This document shows, piece by piece, positions 34,716 through 42,747 of a stretch of DNA of 64,000 bases (position 1 is the first letter of the stretch; each line of letters opens with the position of its first letter). The position numbers and the translations under genes are program-made. The DNA is taken from NCBI RefSeq assembly GCF_013410945.1, contig NZ_JACCCH010000001.1:372001-436000 (forward strand). The letters run 5' to 3'. Source of the stretch: Leifsonia sp. AK011. Its GTDB lineage: Bacteria > Actinomycetota > Actinomycetes > Actinomycetales > Microbacteriaceae. The notes beneath the pieces are model-generated. The model saw only the letters and a program-made list of their open reading frames with translations, was not told where the DNA came from and ran no database searches.

Positions 34716-34800
34716 ATCCCAAATGCAGGAGTTCCGGGCTCCAGTAGCCTGCGTGTGGCGTCGGCCGAGCATCCGTCGCCGAATCTCCTGCATTTGGGAT
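34716..34800. repeat. Inverted repeat with 53-base spacer (element C)
   Basis: Perfect 16-base arms ATCCCAAATGCAGGAG (34716-34731) and CTCCTGCATTTGGGAT (34785-34800) around 53 bases, between the MFS stop and nucS. As in elements A and B the inner arm ends are GGAG and CTCC. Confidence 0.75.
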
Positions 34801-34855
34801 CTGCACGGGGGGAGGAGCCCTGCCTCGTGCATGTGGGTCCGCTACCGTTGACGCA

Positions 34856-35551
34856 ATGAGACTCGTCATTGCCCGCTGCTCCGTCGACTACGCGGGTCGA
34901 CTGTCCGCGCACCTGCCGCTCGCGACGCGGCTGCTCCTCTTAAAGGCGGATGGCAGCGTGCTCGTGCACTCCGACTCCCTGAGCTACAAGCCGCTCAACT
35001 GGATGAGCCCGCCGTGCACACTCGCGGTGCTCGAGCCGGATGAGGAGCAGGCGGAAGCCGGCGTCACCGAAGTGTGGAAGGTTGCCCAAGCGAAGACCGC
35101 CGACCTCCTCGTGATCTCCATTCACGAGGTCCTGCATGACACGAAGCACGAGCTCGGCATCGACCCCGGCCTGCAGAAGGACGGCGTGGAGGCCCACCTC
35201 CAGAAGCTCCTCGCCGAGCACATCGAACTCCTGGGCGACGGCCACCGTCTCGTGCGCCGCGAGTACATGACCGCGATCGGCCCCGTCGACATCCTCGCAA
35301 CGGATGCCACGGGCAAGAGTGTCGCCGTCGAGATCAAGCGCCGCGGCGACATCGACGGGGTCGAACAGCTCACTCGTTACCTCGAACTGATGAACCGCGA
35401 CCCCCTGCTCGCACCCGTCGCCGGGGTGTTCGCGGCCCAGGAGATCAAGCCGCAGGCTCGCACGCTCGCGGAGGACCGTGGCATCCGTTGCCTCGTTCTC
35501 GACTACGACGCGATGCGTGGCATGGACGACTCCCACTCGCGCCTGTTCTAG
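34856..35551 (+). CDS. nucS: Mismatch-specific endonuclease NucS/EndoMS
   Basis: Replaces MutS/MutL in actinobacteria by cutting both strands at base mismatches. The 231-residue product has the N-terminal dimerisation/DNA-binding domain ([16 protein letters not shown]) and a C-terminal RecB-like nuclease with catalytic Asp145 (GPVDILA), Glu159 and Lys161 (AVEIKRRGD). The C-terminal tail ends DSHSRLF, which fits the conserved beta-clamp-binding end. The gene stands alone, flanked on both sides by long inverted repeats. Confidence 0.96.
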   Translation: MRLVIARCSVDYAGRLSAHLPLATRLLLLKADGSVLVHSDSLSYKPLNWMSPPCTLAVLEPDEEQAEAGVTEVWKVAQAKTADLLVISIHEVLHDTKHELGIDPGLQKDGVEAHLQKLLAEHIELLGDGHRLVRREYMTAIGPVDILATDATGKSVAVEIKRRGDIDGVEQLTRYLELMNRDPLLAPVAGVFAAQEIKPQARTLAEDRGIRCLVLDYDAMRGMDDSHSRLF

Positions 35552-35584
35552 GTCGCTGCGCGCTGCGGCCTGCGTCCCCACTGT

Positions 35585-35670
35585 TCACTCTTCTCCGGAG
35601 CTTGGGCGGCCAGATCACACTGGTTGCGGATTCTGACCCCGTCGGAAGTCAACCCTCCGGAAAAGAGTGA
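35585..35670. repeat. Inverted repeat with 54-base spacer (element B)
   Basis: TCACTCTTCTCCGGAG (35585-35600) and CTCCGGAAAAGAGTGA (35655-35670) match at 15 of 16 positions around 54 bases. Arms share TTCTCCGGAG with element A at 12777-12850. It follows nucS and could act as its terminator, but the long spacer is unusual for that. Confidence 0.75.
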
Positions 35671-35773
35671 AAAGACAGTCGTGGGCGTTGGACGGGAGCC
35701 TCGCGACGTCAGGCACCACTCGACTGGTGAGGGCTTCTCGCCCTAGAGTTGTGCGTGGGCAGGGGGGTCAGGA

Positions 35774-36817
35774 GTGGCCGAGGCAGGCGTTGTCGTTGAG
35801 GCATCGGATGCAGAGCTCACCGAGCGCATCCGATCCGGTGATACGCGCGCGTTCGCGGAACTGTGGCAGCGCCACTACCGCCCCGCGTATCGAGCGGCGA
35901 TGCAGTTCTCCCGCATCATGGAACCCGACGACCTTCTCTCCGAGGCGTACCTGCGCGTGTACCAGCAGCTGCTGGCCGGGCGCGGGCCGACCTCTGCCTT
36001 CCGTCCGTACCTCTATACCGTGATCCGCAACATCGCGACGACCCGGGGCACCGCCCGCACCCTCCCCACGGACCCGCTCGAGGAGGACCCGGAGGATGAA
36101 CGTACGCACGACGACCCTCTCGTGACATCCCTCGAGCGTTCCCTGACGACCCAGGCGTTCCGTTCCCTCCCCGAGCGCTGGCAGACCGTGCTCTGGTACA
36201 CGGAGATCGAGGGCATGGACCCGCACGAGGTTGCGCCCCTCCTCGGACTGTCGGCGAACGGTGTCGCCTCCCTCGCCATGCGCGCGCGGGAGGGCCTTCG
36301 CGAGGCGTGGCTCCAGGCGCACGTGCACGACGCCGGCAACTCCGCGGAGTGCGAGTGGGCCGTCTCCAAGATGGGCGGCTATGCACGGCACAACCTGAGC
36401 GCGCGCGACAGCGCTCGCATCGAGAGGCACCTCGACAACTGCACGAAGTGCCTGCTCGTCGCCTCGGAGGTCGAGGAGGTCGGGTCGCGGCTCGCCCTCG
36501 TACTCATCCCGCTGGCCCTCGGCGGTGTTGCGGGAGCCGGCTACCTTCAAGCACTGTCGCAGCCGTCGGCCGCCGCCATGGCCGACGCGGTGATTCCCTC
36601 GCTGCCCCAGGCCGGCGAGACGGCTTCGCAGTCGGATGCCATGGCCCTCCCCCTCCTCGGAACGTACACGCTCGCCATGGTGGCGGGCCGTCGCGCCAAG
36701 GTCATTGCGATCGTTGGAGCGGTGATCCTGATCGGCAGTTTCGCGCTGGGAATCTCGCGCGCACTCGATGCTCCGCAGGAGCCGAGCACGCCCCCCACGA
36801 TCTCGACCACCCCGTAA
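35774..36817 (+). CDS. ECF sigma factor fused to an anti-sigma-like membrane tail
   Basis: A 347-residue protein from GTG 35774. Residues 1-180 are an ECF sigma factor: region 2 (AFAELWQRHYRPAYRAAMQF, then LLSEAYLRVYQQL) and region 4 (LPERWQTVLWYTEIEGMDPH, then LLGLSANGVASLAMRAREGL). It continues into a zinc anti-sigma-like motif (YARHNLSARD, then HLDNCTKC near 220-227). Two hydrophobic segments (about 243-258 and 310-327) separated by a Ser/Ala/Gln-rich stretch follow. The fusion suggests a membrane-held sigma factor that controls itself. A weak hairpin, AGAACT/AGTTCT, follows the stop. Confidence 0.9.
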   Translation: MAEAGVVVEASDAELTERIRSGDTRAFAELWQRHYRPAYRAAMQFSRIMEPDDLLSEAYLRVYQQLLAGRGPTSAFRPYLYTVIRNIATTRGTARTLPTDPLEEDPEDERTHDDPLVTSLERSLTTQAFRSLPERWQTVLWYTEIEGMDPHEVAPLLGLSANGVASLAMRAREGLREAWLQAHVHDAGNSAECEWAVSKMGGYARHNLSARDSARIERHLDNCTKCLLVASEVEEVGSRLALVLIPLALGGVAGAGYLQALSQPSAAAMADAVIPSLPQAGETASQSDAMALPLLGTYTLAMVAGRRAKVIAIVGAVILIGSFALGISRALDAPQEPSTPPTISTTP

Positions 36818-36895
36818 AGAACTCTCCTCAAAAAAGTTCTGAGTTTCGCGACATAGTTCCGCGACTTCGGAGTCCTCTCTAATGAAGTGCCCATC

Positions 36896-36972
36896 GCTTC
36901 ACCCGCCTCGGCGGGGCCGGTAGCCGGTATCGCGGAGTCCCCAGCCCAGCGGTACCGGCCACCGGGCGAAGC
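36896..36972 (+). ncRNA. Structured leader upstream of wecB
   Basis: Nested complementary segments: GCTTCaCCCG (36896-36905) with CGGGcGAAGC (36963-36972), then GGCCGGTA (36915-36922) with TACCGGCC (36953-36960). A competing local hairpin CCCGC-CTCG-GCGGG lies at 36902-36915. It ends 22 bases before the wecB start, and the mutually exclusive pairings are what a cis-regulatory RNA would show. It does not match a riboswitch class I can recall. Confidence 0.45.
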
Positions 36973-36994
36973 ACGATCTGATACCGAGGTTGCG

Positions 36995-38233
36995 ATGCTC
37001 AAGGTGATGGTTGTGTACGGCACCCGTCCCGAGGCGATCAAGGTCGCCCCGGTCATCCGCGCCCTCGAGGCAACACCGGACATCGAGCTCGACGTGGTGG
37101 TCACGGGCCAGCATCGCTCCATGCTCGACCAGGTCAACACACTCTTCGGCATCACGCCCCGCATCGATCTCGATATCATGACCGACCGCCAGGGGCTCAC
37201 GGGCCTTGCCGCGAGGGCGCTCGAGGGCGTCGGCCGCGTCATTGCCGACGCCCGACCCGATGCGATCCTGGTGCAGGGCGACACCTCCACTGCGGCCGCC
37301 GCCGCACTGGCCGGCTACTACAGCGAGGTACCGGTCTTCCACCTCGAGGCAGGGCTGCGCTCGGGTCGCCTCGACTCGCCCTTCCCCGAGGAGGGCAACC
37401 GACGCATCGTCGGCCAGCTGGCCGACCTTCACTTCGCGCCCACCCCCACGGCGCGCGACAACCTCCTGGCCGAGGGTGTGGATCCGGCTCGCGTGGTCGT
37501 CACGGGCAACACCGTGATCGATGCACTGCTGCACGCGGTGGCGACACCGCCGGAGCTGAGCGAGGAGATCGGTCGCGTCATCCGCTCGGACCGACGCATC
37601 GTGCTGGTCACGAGCCACCGTCGGGAGTCCTGGGAGACCGGGCTTGCGTCCACCGCGCGAGCGATCGGCCGACTCGTGGATGCCCGCACCGACGTGCACG
37701 TACTGATCCCATTGCACCGCAATCCGGTCGTGCGCGAGGCGTTCGCGGAGTGGCTCCCGCCGCATGAACGCGTGACCGTCGTCGACCCGCTCGACTACCA
37801 CGAGTTCACCGCGGTCATGGCGGCAAGCCACCTCGTGCTCACCGATTCCGGCGGTGTGCAGGAGGAGGCACCGAGCCTCGGACGGCCGGTGCTGGTCACG
37901 CGCGACACGACAGAGCGTCCCGAGGGCGTCGACGCGGGTGCAGCGAAACTCGTCGGGACCGACGAGGACGTGATTCTCGCGGAGGTGACTCGCCTACTCG
38001 ACGACGAGTCGGCCTACGAGTCGATGGCGCGAGCGGTGAACCCCTACGGTGATGGCGGCGCGGCTATGCGCGTGGCCGCGGCTATCCAGGAGTTCTTCGG
38101 CATCGGGTCGAGAACGCCGGACTTCGACCCCGGGCTCGCTGTCACTCTGATGGCCGCGCAGGCGATGACGAGCGGGATCGACATCCACAGGACAAGTGTC
38201 GAGGGGAGCAGGGCCTCGGCGAGCGCCAGGTGA
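36995..38233 (+). CDS. wecB: Non-hydrolysing UDP-GlcNAc 2-epimerase WecB
   Basis: Makes UDP-ManNAc from UDP-GlcNAc for wall teichoic-like or other surface polymers. The 412-residue product carries the family landmarks VYGTRPEAIKVAPVI (about 7-21), HLEAGLRSGRLDSPFPEEGN (about 117-136), VTSHRRESWE and TDSGGVQEEAPSLGRPVLV (about 283-301). ATG 36995 opens the true homologous region. The last 40 or so residues (after EFFGIGS) extend beyond the usual end and overlap the convergent membrane-protein gene for 190 bases. Confidence 0.94.
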   Translation: MLKVMVVYGTRPEAIKVAPVIRALEATPDIELDVVVTGQHRSMLDQVNTLFGITPRIDLDIMTDRQGLTGLAARALEGVGRVIADARPDAILVQGDTSTAAAAALAGYYSEVPVFHLEAGLRSGRLDSPFPEEGNRRIVGQLADLHFAPTPTARDNLLAEGVDPARVVVTGNTVIDALLHAVATPPELSEEIGRVIRSDRRIVLVTSHRRESWETGLASTARAIGRLVDARTDVHVLIPLHRNPVVREAFAEWLPPHERVTVVDPLDYHEFTAVMAASHLVLTDSGGVQEEAPSLGRPVLVTRDTTERPEGVDAGAAKLVGTDEDVILAEVTRLLDDESAYESMARAVNPYGDGGAAMRVAAAIQEFFGIGSRTPDFDPGLAVTLMAAQAMTSGIDIHRTSVEGSRASASAR

Positions 38234-39768
38234 GGCCCGAGCAGGGTCGCCCAGAACACCAGCGCCGACCCCACCAGGAGGAAGAGGGTCGCCCAGCCGA
38301 GGCTTCGACTTCGCACAGACCCGGCCTGCGCGAAGGCCAGCGCAAGCGCGATGAGAATGCCCGCGATCTGCCCGGCGGGAATCAGCAGCGGCACCGAGTA
38401 CAGCACCTGGCTGCCCCACTGCACCGGAATCCAGCGGCGATCGTGCACGAGATCGCCGTCGGCATCGAGGCGCACATCGAGGAAGTTGCCGCGATTCTCG
38501 AGCAGGGGGGATGCCAGGGCCGCCATGCCGCGATCGGCGAGCGCCACCATCCGTTCCGGATGCGTCAGGTGGAACAGCAGCACCCGGGTGGCGCCGATCT
38601 CGGCGAACCCGTCGTCGGCCATGACCCGTGAGGCGGCGACGGATGTTCGTGCCTGCCCGCTCGCGTCGGCGAGCCCCGGATCGAGACCGAACCACTCGAG
38701 ATCCGCCTCCGGCGTGGAGCTGGACGGGAGGATGGTGAGGAAGATCGTGTCGTACACGTCGTCGGTGTGGTCGCGCGTCGAGAGCGAGGCCACCTGCGCC
38801 CCCGCAACCCCGAGCAGCAGAACGCTCGCGACGATCGCGGGCACCCGACGCGCTACCGCCCGGCCGAACGCACGCCGCCGGTCGCCGCGGAGCACGCGCC
38901 CCGTCGGCCTGGACCGCGAGCGCTCCGCGTCCCGCAATCGCGGCACCCAGAGGAGTCCGGCGACGAAGCCGGGCACGAACGCGAGACCGACCACCGACGT
39001 GCTCGCCACGAGCAGGGCGATCACGACGGCGAGCCCGAGCGCGAGGATGCCACGAGGCGGCACATCGATCGTGGTCACACGTTCCGCGTACCCACCCCAC
39101 AGGATCAGGAGCGCCACGAACGCGGCGAGCACCGACACGAGCTCGACACCCTGCAGGTCGGCAGAGACGAAGAAGTCCACGAAGGAGCTGTCGAGCAGGA
39201 GGACCAGAATGCCGCCGGCGACGACCAGCCGGAAGGCGGTCGCCCCGGGCAGGTAGCGAATGAGCGCGACGAGGAGGGCGGCCACGACGAGCGCGAGAAG
39301 GGCGCCGAGCACGCGCAGGTCGAGTCCGCCACCGAACGGGATCGAGAGCAGGCGCGCCAACCCCACGAGGAGGTAGTACGAGGAGAAGGGGGGCGCGTCG
39401 CCCGTGGGGCAGGCGAGTCCGTACCATCCGGTCTGCGACCACTGCGGATAGATCGCGAGCGCCGAGTTCGCGTCGAACGGCCGGTCGTTGCCGAGGCCGA
39501 GGCCGCAGAGCAGCCGGAAACCGTCGCCGTTGTCCCCCATACCCACGACGCTCGGTACGAACAGCCTCACGAGGAGCACGACGAGCGCGACCACACCCCC
39601 GATGATGGCGGCAGCCCACGCGCGCGGACGGTTCTCGAACTCCCCCGGTGAGATGCGCTCCATGACACGGCCGACGCCCTCGGCCAGGGTGATGCGTCGC
39701 TGGGTGCGCGTGCGCAACATGTGGCGAGCGCGGCGCGGACCTTCGGGCTGCGGCTCACTGTGCGACAT
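38044..39768 (-). CDS. Polytopic membrane protein, GT-C-like
   Basis: A 574-residue membrane protein with about ten to twelve helices. An Arg-rich cytoplasmic N-terminus and the first helix (about 50-70) lead to an external motif VGMGDNGDGFRLLCGLGLG (about 75-93). An acidic pair right after helix 1 is what GT-C glycosyltransferases and WsfD-like proteins show. A soluble loop (about 320-445) precedes the last three helices. I infer, but cannot prove, a polyprenyl-sugar-dependent transferase. It is the last gene of the exosortase operon, overlapping the lipoprotein gene by 14 bases, and its C-terminus runs 190 bases into wecB on the other strand. Confidence 0.8.
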   Translation of the reverse strand: MSHSEPQPEGPRRARHMLRTRTQRRITLAEGVGRVMERISPGEFENRPRAWAAAIIGGVVALVVLLVRLFVPSVVGMGDNGDGFRLLCGLGLGNDRPFDANSALAIYPQWSQTGWYGLACPTGDAPPFSSYYLLVGLARLLSIPFGGGLDLRVLGALLALVVAALLVALIRYLPGATAFRLVVAGGILVLLLDSSFVDFFVSADLQGVELVSVLAAFVALLILWGGYAERVTTIDVPPRGILALGLAVVIALLVASTSVVGLAFVPGFVAGLLWVPRLRDAERSRSRPTGRVLRGDRRRAFGRAVARRVPAIVASVLLLGVAGAQVASLSTRDHTDDVYDTIFLTILPSSSTPEADLEWFGLDPGLADASGQARTSVAASRVMADDGFAEIGATRVLLFHLTHPERMVALADRGMAALASPLLENRGNFLDVRLDADGDLVHDRRWIPVQWGSQVLYSVPLLIPAGQIAGILIALALAFAQAGSVRSRSLGWATLFLLVGSALVFWATLLGPHLALAEALLPSTLVLWMSIPLVIACAAIRVTASPGSKSGVLDPMPKNSWIAAATRIAAPPSP

Positions 39769-40561
39769 CGGCGTCCTCCGTCACGACACAGCGCAGCGTG
39801 AGGCCGCCGTTCGACTCGGTGTGGAGCACGCCGGAGACCCCCTCGACGGTGCGGCCCGTCAGCGTGCCCCACTCGGTCGCGGCCGGCACGCACTGCTGCA
39901 CGATCTCGAGCTCGCTGGGCTCCGACGTCTGCGGAATCCACATGTTGATGTCGCGCGAGGTGTGGGGCTCGCTGCACCGCACGTCGGCATCGCCCGTGTA
40001 GCAACGCAGCAGCGGGTCGGCGTTGCCTGACGCCGCAGCATCCCGGAACGCGGACTCGACACCCACCGGCCAGAACGCCTCTGTCTCACTGCCCACCATC
40101 ACGAGGTCGCAGCGCACCCACCGTTCGCCGGTCGCCCACTGCTCAGGAGTGGGCAGGAACGCCATCGACGAGAGTCCGTAGAGTGCCTGCCGGTCGTTCG
40201 CACCCACGTAGGCGCGCACGACCGAGCCGGAGCACGCCTGCTCCGAGATGTCGAGCCGCTCCTCCAGGGCGGGGTATCGCCCAGAGAACCGGGTGACGGA
40301 TGCCAGGTCCCCGATCATGTACGTCTCGGTCGTGTGCTCCGCCCCGCACTCGACCGTCGGGGACGTATCGCTCAGCACGGCGAAATGCTCAGGACGATCG
40401 AGGACGTGGCACTCGCCGACGGCAGGCGCCGGGTCCTCGGGCGAGGGGGTCGAGGAGAGAGGTGCGGCGCTGCACGCGGCGAGCAGGAGCACGGCGCATC
40501 CGATGACCGCGATGCGCCAGGAGCCGGGCGTCAGCGGCGTCGCCCGAGGAGGGCCAGCCAC
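39755..40561 (-). CDS. Septum_form-like lipoprotein
   Basis: A 268-residue lipoprotein from GTG 40561, with a signal peptide ending in lipobox LLAAC (Cys about residue 30). A rare CTG start at the CTGA overlap with the exosortase stop is the alternative. The body shows two imperfect Septum_form-type units: VGECHVL then VECGAEHTTETYMIGDL, and later LRCYTGDADVRCSEPHTSRD, each with paired Cys and a conserved H-x-x-E/R spacing. The family name comes from a septum-formation annotation with little biochemistry. Its place inside the exosortase operon is unusual. Confidence 0.78.
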   Translation of the reverse strand: MAGPPRATPLTPGSWRIAVIGCAVLLLAACSAAPLSSTPSPEDPAPAVGECHVLDRPEHFAVLSDTSPTVECGAEHTTETYMIGDLASVTRFSGRYPALEERLDISEQACSGSVVRAYVGANDRQALYGLSSMAFLPTPEQWATGERWVRCDLVMVGSETEAFWPVGVESAFRDAAASGNADPLLRCYTGDADVRCSEPHTSRDINMWIPQTSEPSELEIVQQCVPAATEWGTLTGRTVEGVSGVLHTESNGGLTLRCVVTEDADVAQ

Positions 40562-41130
40562 CCGCTCGGGATGGAGACCCGACCGGTGGTCGCGATGAGC
40601 AGCAGCAGCACGAGGGCGGCCGCCGAGCACAGGAGCACGAGCACCGACCCGACGTAGTGGTGCATGATCTCGAAACCCCCGCGCCCCCACAACTGCAAGG
40701 CTACGCCGACGAGCACGAAACGAGCCAGATTCGCCCCTATCGCGAGCGGGAGGGCCACGAGCAGCCCGCGGAGCACCCACGCGAGGCGGTACCGCGGAAA
40801 GAGAAGGAGAAGACCTGCCAGCACGAGCACGGGTGTGGCGAGCACGATCGACGTGCACAGGGGGGTGATGAGGAACCCGAGTACCTCGCCCGTGCCGAGC
40901 CCGATGTAGATGAGGTGCTCGTGCGAAGTCGACTGGCCGTAGGTGAAGAGGCCCATGATGAATGCGGTGAGCTTGGCCTCGACGGCGATGACGGCCGTCG
41001 AGTTGAGCGCGAGCAGGAGAGCGGATCCGAGCAGGGCGGCCGCCACGAGGAGCGACCCGCGCTGCGACACCGGGCGGGTGGCCGCCCGCCGGCCGTGCGA
41101 CGTTGCTCGTGTCTCCGTCGTCGCGGTCAT
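40531..41130 (-). CDS. Exosortase/archaeosortase-family transpeptidase
   Basis: A 199-residue, six-helix membrane protein with the exosortase active-site set: Cys92 in PLCTSIVLATP, Arg137 in the NxxR motif of GANLARF, and His157/His158 in FEIMHHYVG. Exosortases are membrane proteases/transpeptidases that process C-terminal tripartite sorting signals on exported proteins. It is compact compared with the 250-500 residues of proteobacterial EpsH-type enzymes and similar in size to actinobacterial forms. It overlaps the GT2 gene by ATGA and the lipoprotein gene by 31 bases. The likely substrate is encoded at 42748-44043. Confidence 0.88.
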   Translation of the reverse strand: MTATTETRATSHGRRAATRPVSQRGSLLVAAALLGSALLLALNSTAVIAVEAKLTAFIMGLFTYGQSTSHEHLIYIGLGTGEVLGFLITPLCTSIVLATPVLVLAGLLLLFPRYRLAWVLRGLLVALPLAIGANLARFVLVGVALQLWGRGGFEIMHHYVGSVLVLLCSAAALVLLLLIATTGRVSIPSGWLALLGRRR

Positions 41131-42488
41131 GTCTCCCTCGCTACGAGTCGCAGGTTGTCGCGCTCGGCGTTGCGCCGCGTCTTCGTCCAGTTGTCCTTGC
41201 CGAGAACGAGGCGCGTGAGCGCCCGCACGACAGAGATGTAGGTCTGGTACATGTACAGCCAGTAGCCGAACGCCCAGCCGATGGCGGCGCCGATGCTCGC
41301 CTCACGCGCGACCTGCTGGCGGTAGATGATCGCCCAGATGCCGAAGGGCGCGATGCCCGTCACGAGGATGAGCGGAATCAACCACCACGCCTGGGCGAGG
41401 AACAGCGCGAAGCTGCCGGCGTAGAGGGTTCCGGATGCCACCATCGCGATGAACGCGGCGGGCCAGAGCACGATCCCCGCAAGCTGGATGAAGGGGAGCA
41501 ACAGGAAGTAGGTCGCCTCGAGGGATCCCGCATTGGTGAAGTTCTCGGACCGGAAGATGCTCGGCAGGTAGCGTGCACACTGCATGCCGCCCTGGCACCA
41601 GCGAACTCGCTGGGTCAGCAGACGGCGAGTGGATGGCAGGGCCTCCTGTTCCACGTGGGTGTCGTGCATGTACGTGTTCTGGTAGCCGGCCAGCACGACG
41701 TGGACACCCAGCTCGTAGTCTTCGAGGAGCGAGCCGTGCCAGGGGTTGCCCGACATCTCCGACACCCTGTCGAGCGCGGACAGCCGGCTGAACTGCCCGT
41801 TGCCGCCGAGTCCGACCGAGAAGGTGCGGAGTCGCAGGCACTGCATCGCGGCGATGGTCGTGCGGAACTCGATGTCCTGCATCCTGACGAGGTAGCGACC
41901 CCACGCCTGGCGGAGGCGCGAGTGCTCTCCGTCGAGGGGGGTCGCGTCGTCCCGGTTGCTCATCCAGACCGCGGCCTGCGCAGCACCGATGGCCGGGTTG
42001 GCGAAGGCCCGAGGCCCTGCCGCTTGGTGGAAGGCGTTCGGTGCGAGACGACCGTCAGCATCCACCACGGCCACGACCGTGTGGCTGCGATCGGCGTCAC
42101 GCGGCAGCCACCGGCTCAGAACGCGGTACGCCTCGTTGAGTGCGGCACCCTTGCCCTGGCGGGCATGGGGCCGGTGGCGGCGCACGAGATGCACGAAGGG
42201 GTCAGACGCCGCAGCTGACTCCACGATCGAGGCTGTCGAGTCGTCGCTCGCATCGTCGATCACCCAGACGTGCACCGACGGGAAGCTCGTGCGGAGACGC
42301 TCGATCGTCGCCCCGATGACGGTCTCCTCGTCGCGGCACGGCACGAAGACGTGCCATCCGAACTGACCGGGGTCGCCCTCCGGGTCCTTCTGGCGCCGGA
42401 GGAACGGAACGAGGATGAGCAGTACGTACGCGAGGAACATCACGAGCAGCACGAAGGCGAGTGCCTGTGCGGATTCGCTGGCTGGCAT
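41127..42488 (-). CDS. GT2-family membrane glycosyltransferase
   Basis: A 453-residue processive-type GT2 enzyme. An N-terminal helix (about 10-30) precedes the GT-A domain with Asp78-Asp79 in VIDDASDDST, the DxD at 143-145 (VVDADGRL), catalytic ED at 256-257 (LLEDYELG) and QRVRW at 293-297. Three C-terminal helices follow, as in BcsA and chitin/hyaluronan synthase-like proteins. No PilZ domain is present. It is translated with the exosortase gene (ATGA overlap). It could build an exopolymer that is attached to, or exported with, the sorted protein. Confidence 0.9.
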   Translation of the reverse strand: MPASESAQALAFVLLVMFLAYVLLILVPFLRRQKDPEGDPGQFGWHVFVPCRDEETVIGATIERLRTSFPSVHVWVIDDASDDSTASIVESAAASDPFVHLVRRHRPHARQGKGAALNEAYRVLSRWLPRDADRSHTVVAVVDADGRLAPNAFHQAAGPRAFANPAIGAAQAAVWMSNRDDATPLDGEHSRLRQAWGRYLVRMQDIEFRTTIAAMQCLRLRTFSVGLGGNGQFSRLSALDRVSEMSGNPWHGSLLEDYELGVHVVLAGYQNTYMHDTHVEQEALPSTRRLLTQRVRWCQGGMQCARYLPSIFRSENFTNAGSLEATYFLLLPFIQLAGIVLWPAAFIAMVASGTLYAGSFALFLAQAWWLIPLILVTGIAPFGIWAIIYRQQVAREASIGAAIGWAFGYWLYMYQTYISVVRALTRLVLGKDNWTKTRRNAERDNLRLVARET

Positions 42489-42505
42489 TCCTGCATCCCC
42501 TCCCC

Positions 42506-42541
42506 GATGATCCCAGCCGGCCCGATCCGGCCGGGATCATC
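42506..42541. promoter_or_regulatory. Intercistronic hairpin before the GT2 gene
   Basis: GATGATCCCAGCCGG (42506-42520) pairs with CCGGCCGGGATCATC (42527-42541) at 14 of 15 positions around a 6-base loop, between the 54-residue peptide gene and the GT2 gene. With no U-tract it is more likely a processing or attenuation site than a full terminator. Confidence 0.6.
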
Positions 42542-42568
42542 CCCACTGTGAGCTTGCGTGTTCTGTTG

Positions 42569-42733
42569 TCAGGCGTGACGTGGTGCCCGCCGTGCGCGGC
42601 TGCGCATGGCGACCCGCACCAGGAGGAACCCCAGGACGAGCACCGCGATGGCGATCACGAAGTACCACCCGAAGGGCAGAGCTAGACCGGTTGCGGCGAG
42701 GCCGCCTCCGATGGGTCCGTAGTTTCCACTCAT
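42569..42733 (-). CDS. 54-residue peptide consisting of a LAATG sorting signal
   Basis: A short gene between the surface protein and the GT2 enzyme. ATG 42733 is preceded by AGAGGA. The product has 11 polar/Gly residues, LAATG at 12-16, a membrane segment (about residues 20-40) and a basic tail with RSRARRAPRH. This is the layout of a LAxTG sortase signal, with almost no protein in front of it and no signal peptide. It lies 14 bases past the surface-protein stop, so it is co-transcribed. It might be a minimal anchored peptide, a chaperone-like subunit of the exosortase machinery, or just a small membrane protein. Confidence 0.75.
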   Translation of the reverse strand: MSGNYGPIGGGLAATGLALPFGWYFVIAIAVLVLGFLLVRVAMRSRARRAPRHA

Positions 42734-42747
42734 GTCGGCTCGTCCTC

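Noticed and set aside
34716-35670. The inverted repeats around nucS as an insertion sequence or attachment sites
   Set aside because: There is no transposase or integrase, no target duplication I can see, and nucS is a core actinobacterial gene.
36896-36972. Known riboswitch (c-di-AMP, cobalamin, SAM) upstream of wecB
   Set aside because: Conserved sequence blocks of these classes, as far as I remember them, are not present; kept only as an unclassified structured leader.
38997-39651. Plus-strand His/Glu/Arg-rich frames opposite the polytopic gene
   Set aside because: Antisense shadow; the minus strand encodes regular membrane helices.
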